Source: JADJWR01 sp964610575 | GTDB lineage: Bacteria; Pseudomonadota; Gammaproteobacteria; Burkholderiales; Burkholderiaceae_F | Length of the DNA stretch: 64,000 nucleotides | Direction: 5' to 3' | NCBI GenBank assembly: GCA_964610575.1 | Contig: CAZSYX010000008.1 | Location: 1 to 64,000 of the forward strand | Shown here: piece by piece, positions 34,274-42,978 of the stretch | Layout: every line of letters starts with the position of its first letter | Position numbering within the stretch: position 1 is the first letter of the stretch | Translations under genes and position numbers: made by a program | Notes under the pieces: model-generated | The model's input: only the letters and a program-made list of their open reading frames with translations | What the model was told of the DNA's origin: nothing | Databases searched by the model: none

Positions 34274-34972
34274 TTAGAGCCGCCGCTCGCGCAGCCGCTC
34301 GTCGCGCAGCCATTCGCCGACGTCGCGCGCGGCGCGCTGCATCAGCCGGTAGGCCGTTTCGTGCGTCTGCCTGAGCAGGCCCTCCGTGTGTGACTCGATC
34401 GGAATGGGAATAGGGGAGTCGACCAGCGGCTCCCAGATTTGGACGCCGGAGTCGAAGGTGCCGGACCAGAGCATCGCCCCGTCCCCAGCGAGCAGGCGGA
34501 CTTCGACGACGAGCTGCACGTCGAGTTGCCATTTCTCGATAACCCCGTACCAGAGGAGCGGAATGAAATACTGCAGCCGATCGCGGTAGACGTAGTTGAC
34601 CACCCGCACGGTCACGATCGGCATTGGCGTCACAGGCTCGCCGCCGATCCGGTCGATGGACCGCGCCCCGCCCCTGAACGCCTCGGCGAATGCCTTCAGT
34701 GACGCCTCATGGACGATGCGGCCGATCGGCATGTGCACCGGCCCCGCGTCGCCCAGCCGCTCGCCCAGCACCTCCAGCGCCTGCGACGCCGGATCGGCCA
34801 GCAGAGCCACCTGTCCATCGAACGATGCCTCGGTGGCTTGGGACGGAAACAGAGCCGGATTGAAACTGCCCCTCTGGGGTTCCGTCGCACAGCCGGCCAA
34901 CGCAAGGACGGCGGCCGCGAGCATTGCGCGGGCGAGCCGCCCGACGAGCAACAAGCGCATCTTTTCCCTCAT
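34274..34972 (-). CDS. Predicted lipoprotein of unknown function
   Basis: A 232-residue lipoprotein with signal sequence MREKMRLLLVGRLARAMLAAAVLALAGC and lipobox LAGC (Cys about residue 28). The mature part has a strand-rich middle (IVTVRVVNYVYRDRLQYFIPLLWYGV) and a C-terminal helix. I do not recognise the family. Its start overlaps the end of the upstream frameshifted PDZ lipoprotein gene by four bases (ATGA), so the two were a translationally coupled pair, and the pair likely works together at the cell envelope. Confidence 0.72.
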   Translation of the reverse strand: MREKMRLLLVGRLARAMLAAAVLALAGCATEPQRGSFNPALFPSQATEASFDGQVALLADPASQALEVLGERLGDAGPVHMPIGRIVHEASLKAFAEAFRGGARSIDRIGGEPVTPMPIVTVRVVNYVYRDRLQYFIPLLWYGVIEKWQLDVQLVVEVRLLAGDGAMLWSGTFDSGVQIWEPLVDSPIPIPIESHTEGLLRQTHETAYRLMQRAARDVGEWLRDERLRERRL

Positions 34973-35774
34973 GGAACCGTTGCCGGGAGGAGCCGAACCT
35001 CGACAAGCGCACCGTCGCGCCGAACCTGCAGGGTCAGCGCGCTCTCCGGCGCAAGCGTGCGCACCAACGCCTCCAAACTCGCCGCGCTATCGACCGCTAC
35101 CCCATTTGCGAACAGCACGACGTCGCCGGCTCGCAGGCCGGCGGCGGCGGCGCGGCTGCTTTCGGCCACCCCTACCACCAGTGCCGATCTGGCCGGGACC
35201 TGCAGACGGTGCGCCTCCTCGTCGGTCAGCCCGCGCACCGTGACGCCGATCCGTAGGCGGTCTTCAGCGGCCGGCTCGCAGCGCAGCGGCACGACGACGC
35301 GTTCGGGATAGGCGAGCACCCCGGATTCGGCCTCCACCGCATACCCGAGGCCGGCGCCGGTCAAGGCGGCCACCACAATGAGGAGTGCCGCGACCGGCGC
35401 CATTCCGACCGCCGCCGCGCCTGCCGTTGCCGCGCCCATCGCGCCGCCGCCGATCGCGGCGCCCGCGACCATGCCGCCACCACTGACCGGTCGCTCCTTC
35501 GACGGCGTGCTTTCCGACCGGTGCACTTGCTCGCCGGCGCGGCACACACTTCCAGCGGGGCGGATGACTTCGTGACCGTGACGCGGCCGGGCGTGCGCTC
35601 CAGCGTCCACTGGCCGCGATCGTTGCGCAGTTCGCAGGACGCCGAAGCGCAGTCGGGCGTCTCGATCCAGATCGACTGCTGTACCGGCTGCCCGGTCGTG
35701 CCGCAGCCTGGGAGCGCGGCCAGCAGCGCGACGAGACAGGCCAGCCGGCGCAATGTCGAGGCCGGGCCGGGCAT
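34969..35774 (-). pseudogene. PDZ-domain lipoprotein gene with an internal frameshift
   Basis: Two overlapping frames together make one gene. The first (from 35774) encodes MPGPASTLRRLACLVALLAALPGC, a lipoprotein signal with lipobox, and continues to about LEVC near 35550. The second (to 34969) continues with CRAGEQVHRSESTPSKE, a Gly/Ala-rich membrane-like stretch (AAIGGGAMGAATAGAAAVG) and a PDZ-like domain (RLRIGVTVRGL, GLRAGDVVLFANGV). Protein continuity is restored by adding one base in the TGTGTG run at 35543-35552. This is either a natural one-base deletion or an assembly or sequencing error. The intact product would be an envelope lipoprotein coupled to the next gene. Confidence 0.65.
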
Positions 35775-35817
35775 GGTGGATGTCGCTCCTGTGCGCGCCG
35801 CGAGGGCGCGCCTGGTC

Positions 35818-36111
35818 TCAGGCCTTGCGCTCGGCTTCGCGCGCCGCCTCGTACATCGACGGCGTGGCGCCGGCGCGGCCGAGGTACTCGCGCAGGTGCT
35901 TGATCGCCTGCACGTTCAGCACGTTGGAGTGATGCGGCCGGTGCAGGATGCCCTCGGCGCGGTTCAGCTTGACCCGGATGCGCGCCCCCGACAGCGGCTC
36001 GACCTCGGCCCCGAGATGGCTGAGCAGCGACTCGATCTCGCGCCAGTGGATGTTGCCGCTGATCGGATCGTGGAAGATAAGCTTCAGCAGTTGTTCGTGC
36101 TTGTGGCTCAT
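35818..36111 (-). CDS. HicA-like small protein without visible antitoxin
   Basis: A 97-residue protein resembling the HicA/YcfA mRNA interferase fold: MSHKHEQLLKLIFHDPISGNIHWREIESLLSHLG, then a strand region ending GILHRPHHSNVL, with the histidine in the HRPHH turn at the usual catalytic position, and a terminal helix. HicA toxins cleave mRNA and are normally paired with HicB antitoxin. No HicB-like gene is present on either side, which suggests a solitary or non-toxic homologue. The ATG at 36111 is preferred to upstream frames without homology. Confidence 0.65.
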   Translation of the reverse strand: MSHKHEQLLKLIFHDPISGNIHWREIESLLSHLGAEVEPLSGARIRVKLNRAEGILHRPHHSNVLNVQAIKHLREYLGRAGATPSMYEAAREAERKA

Positions 36112-36245
36112 GGCGGCCCTTTCGCAACGCCTTTGGCCAAGCATACGCGGGCGTCCTGCCGGCAACTTCTGCGCTGCCTCAAGGGTTGGCGCCGCCGCTG
36201 CCGACGATCGCCGCCGGTCACGGACCGGGAGTCGGCGGGCGGCCG

Positions 36246-37484
36246 CTACCCGAACAACTCCCCCTCGCTCCACGCCGCCGGTTGCGTCGCCGCAGTCCTG
36301 GTGTCGTCGCTACGCGCCAGCGCCCCGACCCGCACGCCGAGCAGCCTGATCCGCCGCGACAGCTCGATCCGCTTCAGGCACTGGCCGGCGGCGCGGCGGA
36401 TGGTCGACGCGTCGTCGGTCGGCGCCGGCAGCGTGATGTCGCGCGTCACCGTGCGGAAGTCGTCGAAGCGCAGCTTCACGCCGATGGTCTTGCCGGCATA
36501 ACGCTTGCGCCGCAGGTCCTCGGCGACGCGCACGCACAGTTCGGTGAAGATCCGTGACAGCGCGGCGCGGTCGCGCACCGCGTGAAGGTCGCGCTCGAAG
36601 GTCGTCTCGCGGCTGATCGACTTCGGCTCGCTGAAGGTGACCACCGGCCGCTCGTCGCGACCATGCGCCGCGGCGTGCAGCCAGCCGCCGTAGCTGGCGC
36701 CGAAGTGCTGCATCAGCCACGCCGGCTCGGCGGCAGCGAGTTCACCGATCGTCGCGATGCCGAGCCGGGCCAGCTTTGCCGCCGCCTTCGGCCCGATGCC
36801 GTTGACCCGCCGCACCGGCAGCGGCCAGATGCGCGTGGCGATGTCGTGCTCCGTCACCACGGTCAGGCCGCCGGGCTTGTCGAGTTCGGAGGCGATCTTT
36901 GCGATCAGCTTGTTCGGTGCCAGGCCGATCGAACACGACAGCCCGGTGGCGTGACGCACCGCCTGCTTGATCTCCCGCGCCACCTCTCGCGCGCACCACC
37001 AGGCATCGGCGAGGGTATCGGCGCCGGGCTCGTCGACCGAGTCGCCGAGGCGCGCGGCGACGACCTCGGTCAGGTCGATGTAGATCTCGTCGATGCCGTG
37101 GTCCTCGACCACCGGCGCGATCTCGCGCACGGCGGCCTTGAAGAGGCGCGAGTACCGCCTGTACTCGTCGAAGTCCACCGGCAGCAGCACCGCATCGGGC
37201 GCGCGCTGTGCCGCGCGCATCAGGCCCATCGCCGAGTTCACGCCCAGCGCCCGCGCCTCGTAGGTGGCGGTGGTGATCACGCCGCGGCCGCTGTAGCCGG
37301 CCAGGCGCGCGAAGCGACGCCGCCTTTCGCCGGTGGCGGGATCGGCCTCCCAGGCCGGCTGGTGGCGTGAGCCGCCGCCGATCACCACCGGCAATCCGCG
37401 CAGCTCCGGGTAGCGCAGCAGTTCGACCGACGCGTAGAAGGCGTCCATGTCGAGGTGCGCGATCACGCGCGGAACGTCCGGCAT
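36246..37484 (-). CDS. dinB: DNA polymerase IV
   Basis: Y-family translesion polymerase of 412 residues. The catalytic motifs are HLDMDAFYASVE and GIDEIYIDLTE (adjacent Asp-Glu), with the little-finger domain in the C-terminal third and the GLSCSIGLAPNKLIAKIASE and VRRVNGIGPKAAAKL segments typical of DinB. The length is longer than E. coli DinB (351), mostly at the C-terminus, where a clamp-binding QLxLF-like site would be expected; the protein ends GELFG. No SOS box CTGT-N8-ACAG was found directly upstream. Confidence 0.96.
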   Translation of the reverse strand: MPDVPRVIAHLDMDAFYASVELLRYPELRGLPVVIGGGSRHQPAWEADPATGERRRRFARLAGYSGRGVITTATYEARALGVNSAMGLMRAAQRAPDAVLLPVDFDEYRRYSRLFKAAVREIAPVVEDHGIDEIYIDLTEVVAARLGDSVDEPGADTLADAWWCAREVAREIKQAVRHATGLSCSIGLAPNKLIAKIASELDKPGGLTVVTEHDIATRIWPLPVRRVNGIGPKAAAKLARLGIATIGELAAAEPAWLMQHFGASYGGWLHAAAHGRDERPVVTFSEPKSISRETTFERDLHAVRDRAALSRIFTELCVRVAEDLRRKRYAGKTIGVKLRFDDFRTVTRDITLPAPTDDASTIRRAAGQCLKRIELSRRIRLLGVRVGALARSDDTRTAATQPAAWSEGELFG

Positions 37485-37637
37485 CGGGCGACAGGGTGCG
37501 ATCTGCGCACCAACCGTGTGCGCACGAGGTCGGCAATTTACTGCGCTGCCGCGCTCGGTTGCCGCCGATCGACGTCGCACGCCTGCCGAGCAGGTGACGC
37601 TCGCTTGATCGGAACGGACTACACCCGTCGGTAAGGG

Positions 37638-37651
37638 TTGATCGCGATCAA
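37638..37651. promoter_or_regulatory. Perfect FNR/ANR-type binding box upstream of CBS gene
   Basis: TTGATCGCGATCAA is an exact match to the FNR/ANR consensus TTGAT-N4-ATCAA. Its centre at 37644.5 fits a class II promoter: a start site near 37686 would place the -10 at 37674-37679, where TAGCGT keeps the three most conserved TATAAT positions. The downstream CBS gene starts at 37766. On the other strand it is about 150 bases from the dinB start. Confidence 0.7.
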
Positions 37652-37765
37652 GGCTGGCTATGGGTCCGCTGGTTAGCGTTTGCAGACATTCATTCGGCGA
37701 TCGGGCCGGCCGAGCGCTCCTCTCGCGCGGCTTTCGGCCCGACACGAGAGGATGGACGGGAGGTC

Positions 37766-38203
37766 ATGGTGTTCAGTCAGCCGATCAGAAGCATCATGGA
37801 GCGGCGCAAGTTCGTGACGGCGCCGCCGAGCACGACCGTGCGCGAGGCGTGCGAACTGATGGCCAGGAAGCGGGTCGGCGCCGTGCTGGTCGTCGAGGAA
37901 GAGCGCCTGCTCGGCATCTTCAGCGAGCGCGACGCGGTGTTCCGCGTGATCGCCCGCGGGCTCGACCCGGCGGCGACGCAACTGGCGCAGGTGATGACGC
38001 CGGACCCGAAGACCGTCAAGCCGAACAACACCTTCGGCTATGCGATGACGCTGATGCACGAGAACGGCTTCCGCCACCTGCCGGTGGTCGACAACGGCAA
38101 GCCGGTCGGCATCGTTTCGGCGCGCAGCGCGCTCGACCCGGACCTCGAGGAGTTCGTCTGCGAGGAGCGCCGGCGCAAGAGCTTCAAGGAAGAAGCGGTC
38201 TGA
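37766..38203 (+). CDS. CBS-pair domain protein
   Basis: A 145-residue protein made of two CBS motifs, MERRKFVTAPPSTTVREACELMARKRVGAVLVV...LLGIFSERD and MTPDPKTVKPNNTFGYAMTLMHENGFRHLPVV...GIVSARSAL, with no enzyme or DNA-binding domain. Paired CBS domains bind adenosine nucleotides and report energy state. The GGGAGG before ATG 37766 is a good ribosome binding site. The perfect FNR-type box 115 bases upstream suggests induction when oxygen is low. Confidence 0.92.
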   Translation: MVFSQPIRSIMERRKFVTAPPSTTVREACELMARKRVGAVLVVEEERLLGIFSERDAVFRVIARGLDPAATQLAQVMTPDPKTVKPNNTFGYAMTLMHENGFRHLPVVDNGKPVGIVSARSALDPDLEEFVCEERRRKSFKEEAV

Positions 38204-38397
38204 GTGCCTGCCGCGGCGCATCGCCCGCCGCGGCTTTCAGTTCCTAAGTGTCCGAAGTCGGCGACCGGACAGTCGCCTCCGCCGACCTCGTCCGGCGAGT
38301 GCGCCGCGGTCGCCTTGTGCATTGCGTGACACGCGCTGCACCGGCGTGTGCGATAACGGCGCCTTCCGCGCTCCGGTGCCGCCCCGCCCGCCCTTCG

Positions 38398-39615
38398 ATG
38401 TCGCCGCAACCCGACTCCCGCTACGCCGTCACGCGCCTCGCGGTGGCGCTGGTGCTGATGACCGTCGGCGCCAGCGGCATGTACGTGGTGGCGGTGGTGC
38501 TGCCGGCGGTGCAGGCCGAGTTCGGCGTGGCGCGCGCCGATGCCTCGATGCCGTACACGTGGATGCTGGTCGGCTTCGGCCTCGGCGGCATCCTGATGGG
38601 CAAGCTCGCCGACCGCTACGGGGTCACCGTGCCGATCCTGATCAGCGCCGCCGGCCTGGGCCTCGGTTACGCGGCAGCGGGCGTGGCCGGCGACATCTGG
38701 CTGTTCTCGATCGCGCACGGCGTGCTGATCGGCCTGCTCGGCGCCTCGGCCACCTTTGCGCCGCTGATCGCCGACACCACGCTGTGGTTCGTCCGCCGAC
38801 GCGGCATCGCGGTGGCGGTGTGCGCCAGCGGCAACTACCTCGCCGGCACGGTGTGGCCGCCGGTCGTGCAGCACTTTGTCGAGACGGTCGGCTGGCGCCA
38901 CACCTACCTGGGGCTGGCCGCGTTCAGTGCCATCGTCATGCTGTCACTCGCGCCGCTGCTGCGGCAGCGACCGCCGCTGCCGATGCCGTCGCGCCGTGTC
39001 GCCGCGGCCGCGGGCGAATTGCCGAGCCGGCCTTTCGGCCTGTCGCCGGCTGCGGCGACGGCGTTGCTCGCCATCGCCGGGCTGGCCTGCTGCGTGGCGA
39101 TGTCGATGCCGCAGGTTCACATCGTTGCTTACTGCGGCGACCTCGGCTACGGCGCGGCGCGCGGCGCCGAAATGCTGTCGCTGATGCTCGGCTTCGGCAT
39201 CGTCAGCCGGCTCGTCTCCGGCGCGATCTGCGACCGCATCGGCGGGCTGCGCACCCTGCTGCTGGGCTCCGCCTTGCAGGGCGTGGCGCTGCTGCTGTTC
39301 CTGCCCTTTGACGGACTGGTATCGCTGTACGTGATCTCGGCGCTGTTCGGCCTGTTCCAGGGTGGCATCGTGCCAAGCTACGCGATCATCGTCCGCGAGC
39401 ACTTCTCGCCGCGCGAGGCAGGCAGCCGCACCGGCACCGTGCTGATGTTCACCCTGCTCGGCATGGCGCTCGGCGGCTGGATGTCGGGCATGGTCTTCGA
39501 CCTCACCGGTTCCTACGACGCCGCCTTCGTCAACGGCATCGCCTGGAACCTGCTGAACCTCACCATCGCCATCGCGCTGCTGCTGCGGGTGCGGCGCCGG
39601 CTCGCCGCTGCCTGA
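38398..39615 (+). CDS. MFS transporter, monocarboxylate/oxalate-antiporter-like
   Basis: A 12-helix major facilitator of 405 residues. The first helix is LAVALVLMTVGASGMYVV; the loop 2-3 motif GILMGKLADRYGV and loop 8-9 SGAICDRIGGLRT are typical of the MCT-like family, with a long cytoplasmic loop after helix 6 (RQRPPLPMPSRRVAAAAGELP). Members carry carboxylates such as oxalate, formate, lactate or tricarballylate. The specific substrate cannot be told. The open frame extends upstream to 38248, but the ATG at 38398 precedes the first helix directly. Confidence 0.88.
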   Translation: MSPQPDSRYAVTRLAVALVLMTVGASGMYVVAVVLPAVQAEFGVARADASMPYTWMLVGFGLGGILMGKLADRYGVTVPILISAAGLGLGYAAAGVAGDIWLFSIAHGVLIGLLGASATFAPLIADTTLWFVRRRGIAVAVCASGNYLAGTVWPPVVQHFVETVGWRHTYLGLAAFSAIVMLSLAPLLRQRPPLPMPSRRVAAAAGELPSRPFGLSPAAATALLAIAGLACCVAMSMPQVHIVAYCGDLGYGAARGAEMLSLMLGFGIVSRLVSGAICDRIGGLRTLLLGSALQGVALLLFLPFDGLVSLYVISALFGLFQGGIVPSYAIIVREHFSPREAGSRTGTVLMFTLLGMALGGWMSGMVFDLTGSYDAAFVNGIAWNLLNLTIAIALLLRVRRRLAAA

Positions 39616-39642
39616 ACGGCTGCATGCCGTTCGGCTGGACGT

Positions 39643-40281
39643 TCACCCGCCTTTCCGCCACACGCTCGCCAGCCATGACTGCTGCTCGCGCGGCAGGCCG
39701 GCGGGGCGGTAGTAGTGGTCGATCTCGCTGAAGCCCGACGCCGTCAGGAAGCCGCGCCACGTTGCGAGCGAATGAAAGGCGCCGTAGCGGGCACCACTCC
39801 AGCCCTCCTCGTCGTGGCCGCGCGGGTTCGATGAAAACAGGACGCCGCGCGGCTTCAGCGCTGCCGCCAGTTCGCGCAGCACGCGCGGCAGTTCCTGGCT
39901 CGGTACGTGGAACAGCGACGCGTTGGCGAAGATGCCGTCGAACGCTGCCGTCGGCAGGTCGAGCTCGAGGAAATCCTGCTGCCACACCTCGCAGCCGCTG
40001 TAACGGCGCGCCATGGCCGCGAAACTCGCCGAACCTTCGAGCCCGACCACCTGGTGGCCGCGCGCGGCGAAGGTCTTCAGGTCGCGCCCCGGCCCGCAGC
40101 CGAAGTCGAGGATCGCAAATGGCGGTCTGCCCTCGATCGCCGACAGCAGTGCCTCGATGTTCTGGCTGACGTCGTGATCGCGCGTGCCGGCCCAGAAGTC
40201 GTCGGCGCGCTGTTCGTAGTCGGCGAGCGTGTCGCGGCTGATCGATTCGAGGTCGCAGCGGTTCAGTTGGTGTCTTGCCAT
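39643..40281 (-). CDS. Class I SAM-dependent methyltransferase
   Basis: A 212-residue methyltransferase with SAM motif I ILDFGCGPGRDLKTFAARGHQVVGLEGS, motif II FDGIFANASLFHV and LKPRGVLFSSNP after it, followed by a C-terminal cap (WRGFLTASGFSEIDHYYRP). It resembles UbiE/Methyltransf_11-type enzymes, but the substrate is unknown. It converges on the MFS gene and diverges from gshA, with 113 bases between the starts. The ATG at 40281 gives the natural N-terminus MARHQLNR. Confidence 0.88.
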   Translation of the reverse strand: MARHQLNRCDLESISRDTLADYEQRADDFWAGTRDHDVSQNIEALLSAIEGRPPFAILDFGCGPGRDLKTFAARGHQVVGLEGSASFAAMARRYSGCEVWQQDFLELDLPTAAFDGIFANASLFHVPSQELPRVLRELAAALKPRGVLFSSNPRGHDEEGWSGARYGAFHSLATWRGFLTASGFSEIDHYYRPAGLPREQQSWLASVWRKGG

Positions 40282-40394
40282 CGAGGGAGGCCGCGCGCGG
40301 TTAGCGCAAGGATGCCACTGCACCGGCAAGATTAGCGGCTAAAGTGGCGGCCCCGTCAGCGCGGCGCCGCCGCGCCACACTCCGGAGAGCGCGC

Positions 40395-42089
40395 TTGAGC
40401 AAGCTGCAGCAACGACTGGACGCCCTGACCCCGGCCGCGCTGCGCGGCATCCTGCGCGGCATCGAGAAGGAAGGCCTGCGCGTGCGGCCGGACGGCACGC
40501 TGGCGCTGACGCCGCATCCGCCCGGCCTCGGCTCGGCGCTCACCCATCCGAACATCACCACCGACTTTTCCGAGTCGCAGCTCGAGCTGATCACCGGCGC
40601 GCACCGCTCGGTGGAGGCGCTGCTGCAGGAGCTCACCGAACTGCACCAGTTCGTCTGCCGCAACATCGGCGACGAGCTGGTGTGGTGCGCCAGCATGCCG
40701 TGCAAGCTGCCGGCGGACGAGCAGATTCCGCTTGGCCGGTACGGCCGCTCGAACCTGGGCCGGCTGAAGACCGTCTACCGGCAGGGCTTGTCGCATCGCT
40801 ATGGCCGCCGCATGCAGACCATTTCCGGCATCCACTACAACTTCTCGCTGCCGGCCGAGGCCTGGCCGCTGCTGCAGGCGGCTGCGGGCAGCAGCATCGC
40901 CGCCGAGCGGTTCCAGGACGCCGGCTACTTCGCGCTGATCCGCAATTTCCGCCGGCATTCCTGGCTGCTGCTGCTGCTGCTCGGCGCCTCGCCGGCGGTG
41001 TGCGGCAGCTTCGTCAGCGGCCACAGCCATGGTCTTTGCGGCTGGGAGACCGGCACCCACTTCGCGCCTTACGGCACCTCGCTGCGCATGGGGCGGCTGG
41101 GCTACCAGAGCGATGCCCAGGCGGCCCTGGCGGTGAGCTTCAATTGCCTCGGAGCCTACGCGCAGACGCTGCACCGGGCACTTACAGAGACCTATCCCGC
41201 CTACGAGGCGATCGGCCTGCGTGACGGCGAGTTGTACAAGCAGCTCGCCACCACGCTGCTGCAGATCGAGAACGAGTTCTACGGCACCATCCGGCCCAAG
41301 CGCCGGATCCATCCCGGCGAGCGGCCGCTGCGCGCGCTCGGCCGGCGCGGCGTCGAGTACGTCGAGGTGCGGCTGGTCGACATCAATCCCTTCGAGCCGG
41401 CGGGCATTGGCCTGCAGCAGATGCGTCTGCTCGACATCTTCCTGCTGCACTGCCTGCTCTCCGACAGCCCGCCCGATTCGCCGCAGGAAATCGCCGCCAT
41501 GACGCGCAACCAGCGCCGCATCGCCGAGCGCGGCCGCGACCAGCAACTCCGGCTGCACCGGACCGCCGATCTCAACGATGGCGCCGCAGGCCTCGCCGCT
41601 GCCGGAGCGGCGGGCCAGCAGCCCACTGCGCCGCTGTCGGCCGACCTGGCGCTCACCGACCTGACTTCGGCCGACCAGGCGCCGGCCGAATGGGGAGCGC
41701 GGATCCTGCGTGAAGGCGAGCCGATCGCCGCCGCGCTCGACCGCGCCCACGGTGGCGATGCCTACCGCAAGGCGCTGGCCGCCGCGCAGGCTGCGCTGCG
41801 GGACTTGTCGACGCTGCCGTCGGCCCGCGTGTTGCGCGAGGTCGAGAGCCGCCACGGCAAGTCGTTTCCGGCGTTCGTGCTGGCGCAGTCGGAGCAGCAT
41901 CGGCGCACGCTGCTTGCGCAGCCGCTGGCGCCGCAGGCCGCGGCTCGCTATGAGCAGCAGGCCGCCGAATCGCTGCGCGAACAGCGCGGGGTCGAGGCTG
42001 CCGACGACCTTCCGTTCGAGGCCTTCCGCCAGCAGTACCTGGCGCAGGACCTGATGGGCGGAGAGCACTTTCGCCTGACCGGCACCTGA
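40395..42089 (+). CDS. gshA: Glutamate-cysteine ligase (gamma-glutamylcysteine synthetase)
   Basis: ATP-dependent first enzyme of glutathione synthesis, joining glutamate and cysteine. The E. coli-type protein of about 564 residues has GIEKEGLRV, TTDFSESQLELIT, the CGWETGTHFAPYGTSLRMGRLGY region and ENEFYGTIRPKR, all characteristic of this family. A TTG start at 40395, about seven bases after GGAGAG, fits the ribosome binding site and the N-terminus LSKLQQRLDAL; an upstream GTG at 40344 is possible. No gshB is adjacent. Confidence 0.94.
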   Translation: MSKLQQRLDALTPAALRGILRGIEKEGLRVRPDGTLALTPHPPGLGSALTHPNITTDFSESQLELITGAHRSVEALLQELTELHQFVCRNIGDELVWCASMPCKLPADEQIPLGRYGRSNLGRLKTVYRQGLSHRYGRRMQTISGIHYNFSLPAEAWPLLQAAAGSSIAAERFQDAGYFALIRNFRRHSWLLLLLLGASPAVCGSFVSGHSHGLCGWETGTHFAPYGTSLRMGRLGYQSDAQAALAVSFNCLGAYAQTLHRALTETYPAYEAIGLRDGELYKQLATTLLQIENEFYGTIRPKRRIHPGERPLRALGRRGVEYVEVRLVDINPFEPAGIGLQQMRLLDIFLLHCLLSDSPPDSPQEIAAMTRNQRRIAERGRDQQLRLHRTADLNDGAAGLAAAGAAGQQPTAPLSADLALTDLTSADQAPAEWGARILREGEPIAAALDRAHGGDAYRKALAAAQAALRDLSTLPSARVLREVESRHGKSFPAFVLAQSEQHRRTLLAQPLAPQAAARYEQQAAESLREQRGVEAADDLPFEAFRQQYLAQDLMGGEHFRLTGT

Positions 42090-42141
42090 GCGGCCAGTAA
42101 TCCGGCGCGCGGCTGCGCCGCGATGGCGGCCGGCAAGGGCG

Positions 42142-42852
42142 TCAGACTTGTGCCGGCGCCAGCTGTGCGATCAAGGACTCGTAACGCTCCTGCGCCTCGG
42201 CGAAATCCGCTGCCGGCGCGGCGCGCATGCGGTCGAGCGAGCCCTCGGCCCAGCCGTAGTCCGTGGCCAGCGGCGCGTAGGCGTCCGACAGTGGCTCGCC
42301 GTCGAGCAGGTCGTCGGTGGCCAGCAGCACGTAGCGGCCGGACGCATCGGGCTCATCGGGAAACAGCAGGAACGCCAGGCTCGCCTGCGAATCGCGCACG
42401 CGGTAGGAGATGTAGCGGTCGATGGCCATGCGGCCGTCCTTCATCGAACTGCCGACGCGTGCGGCGCCCCGCCGGTCGGTCAGCGTCTGCGCCTTGAAGC
42501 CCTTGACGCCGCTCGACTGCTGCTTGGCGGTCTCGCTGCTCAGGTCGTAGCGGCTTTCCAGCGCTGCGGCCAGGCCGGCCAGCTCCTCGGCGACCTTGCC
42601 TTCGAGCAGCACCTGGCTGCGCGCACGCTTCTGGCGTGGTGCCAGCGCACTGGCCGGCAGACGCTCGGCGATCAGGCGCGCGAGATCTTCGGCGGCCTGC
42701 GCCGTGACTCGCCCCGACTCGCGCTGTGTCTTCAGGTTCTCGAACAGCGTGATCAGCTGCTCCTTGCTCAGCGACGCCAGCTTCTCGTCGGTCCAGTGCA
42801 TCTGGCTGGGGGGCAGGAACACCTTGTTGACTGCCTGGTTGGCTTTGCGCAT
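42142..42852 (-). CDS. Conserved hypothetical protein, 236 residues
   Basis: I do not recognise the domain. The N-terminal 100 residues are helical and charged (LASLSKEQLITLFENLKTQ, AAEDLARLIAERLP), followed by an Arg- and Ser-rich middle and a C-terminal region rich in acidic and aromatic residues (FLLFPDEPDASGRYVLLATDDLLDG). No signal peptide or membrane helix. It starts at ATG 42852 and is divergent from the alarmone-hydrolase gene. Codon use is like its neighbours. Confidence 0.75.
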   Translation of the reverse strand: MRKANQAVNKVFLPPSQMHWTDEKLASLSKEQLITLFENLKTQRESGRVTAQAAEDLARLIAERLPASALAPRQKRARSQVLLEGKVAEELAGLAAALESRYDLSSETAKQQSSGVKGFKAQTLTDRRGAARVGSSMKDGRMAIDRYISYRVRDSQASLAFLLFPDEPDASGRYVLLATDDLLDGEPLSDAYAPLATDYGWAEGSLDRMRAAPAADFAEAQERYESLIAQLAPAQV

Positions 42853-42978
42853 CGATCGTCCTGTTCTGCGAATGAGGCGTCAACGCAGATGCCCCGGGGG
42901 CGCAGTATGGGCCTTTAACGGCCCCCGTGCCGGCAGGCCGTATCCTTCCTGACGCCCGCCCTCCGTCGTCCCGCTGCC

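Noticed and set aside
42100..42122. GC-rich hairpin CGGCGC / GCGCCG after gshA as terminator
   Set aside because: There is no T tract, and such inverted repeats are common by chance in GC-rich gaps.
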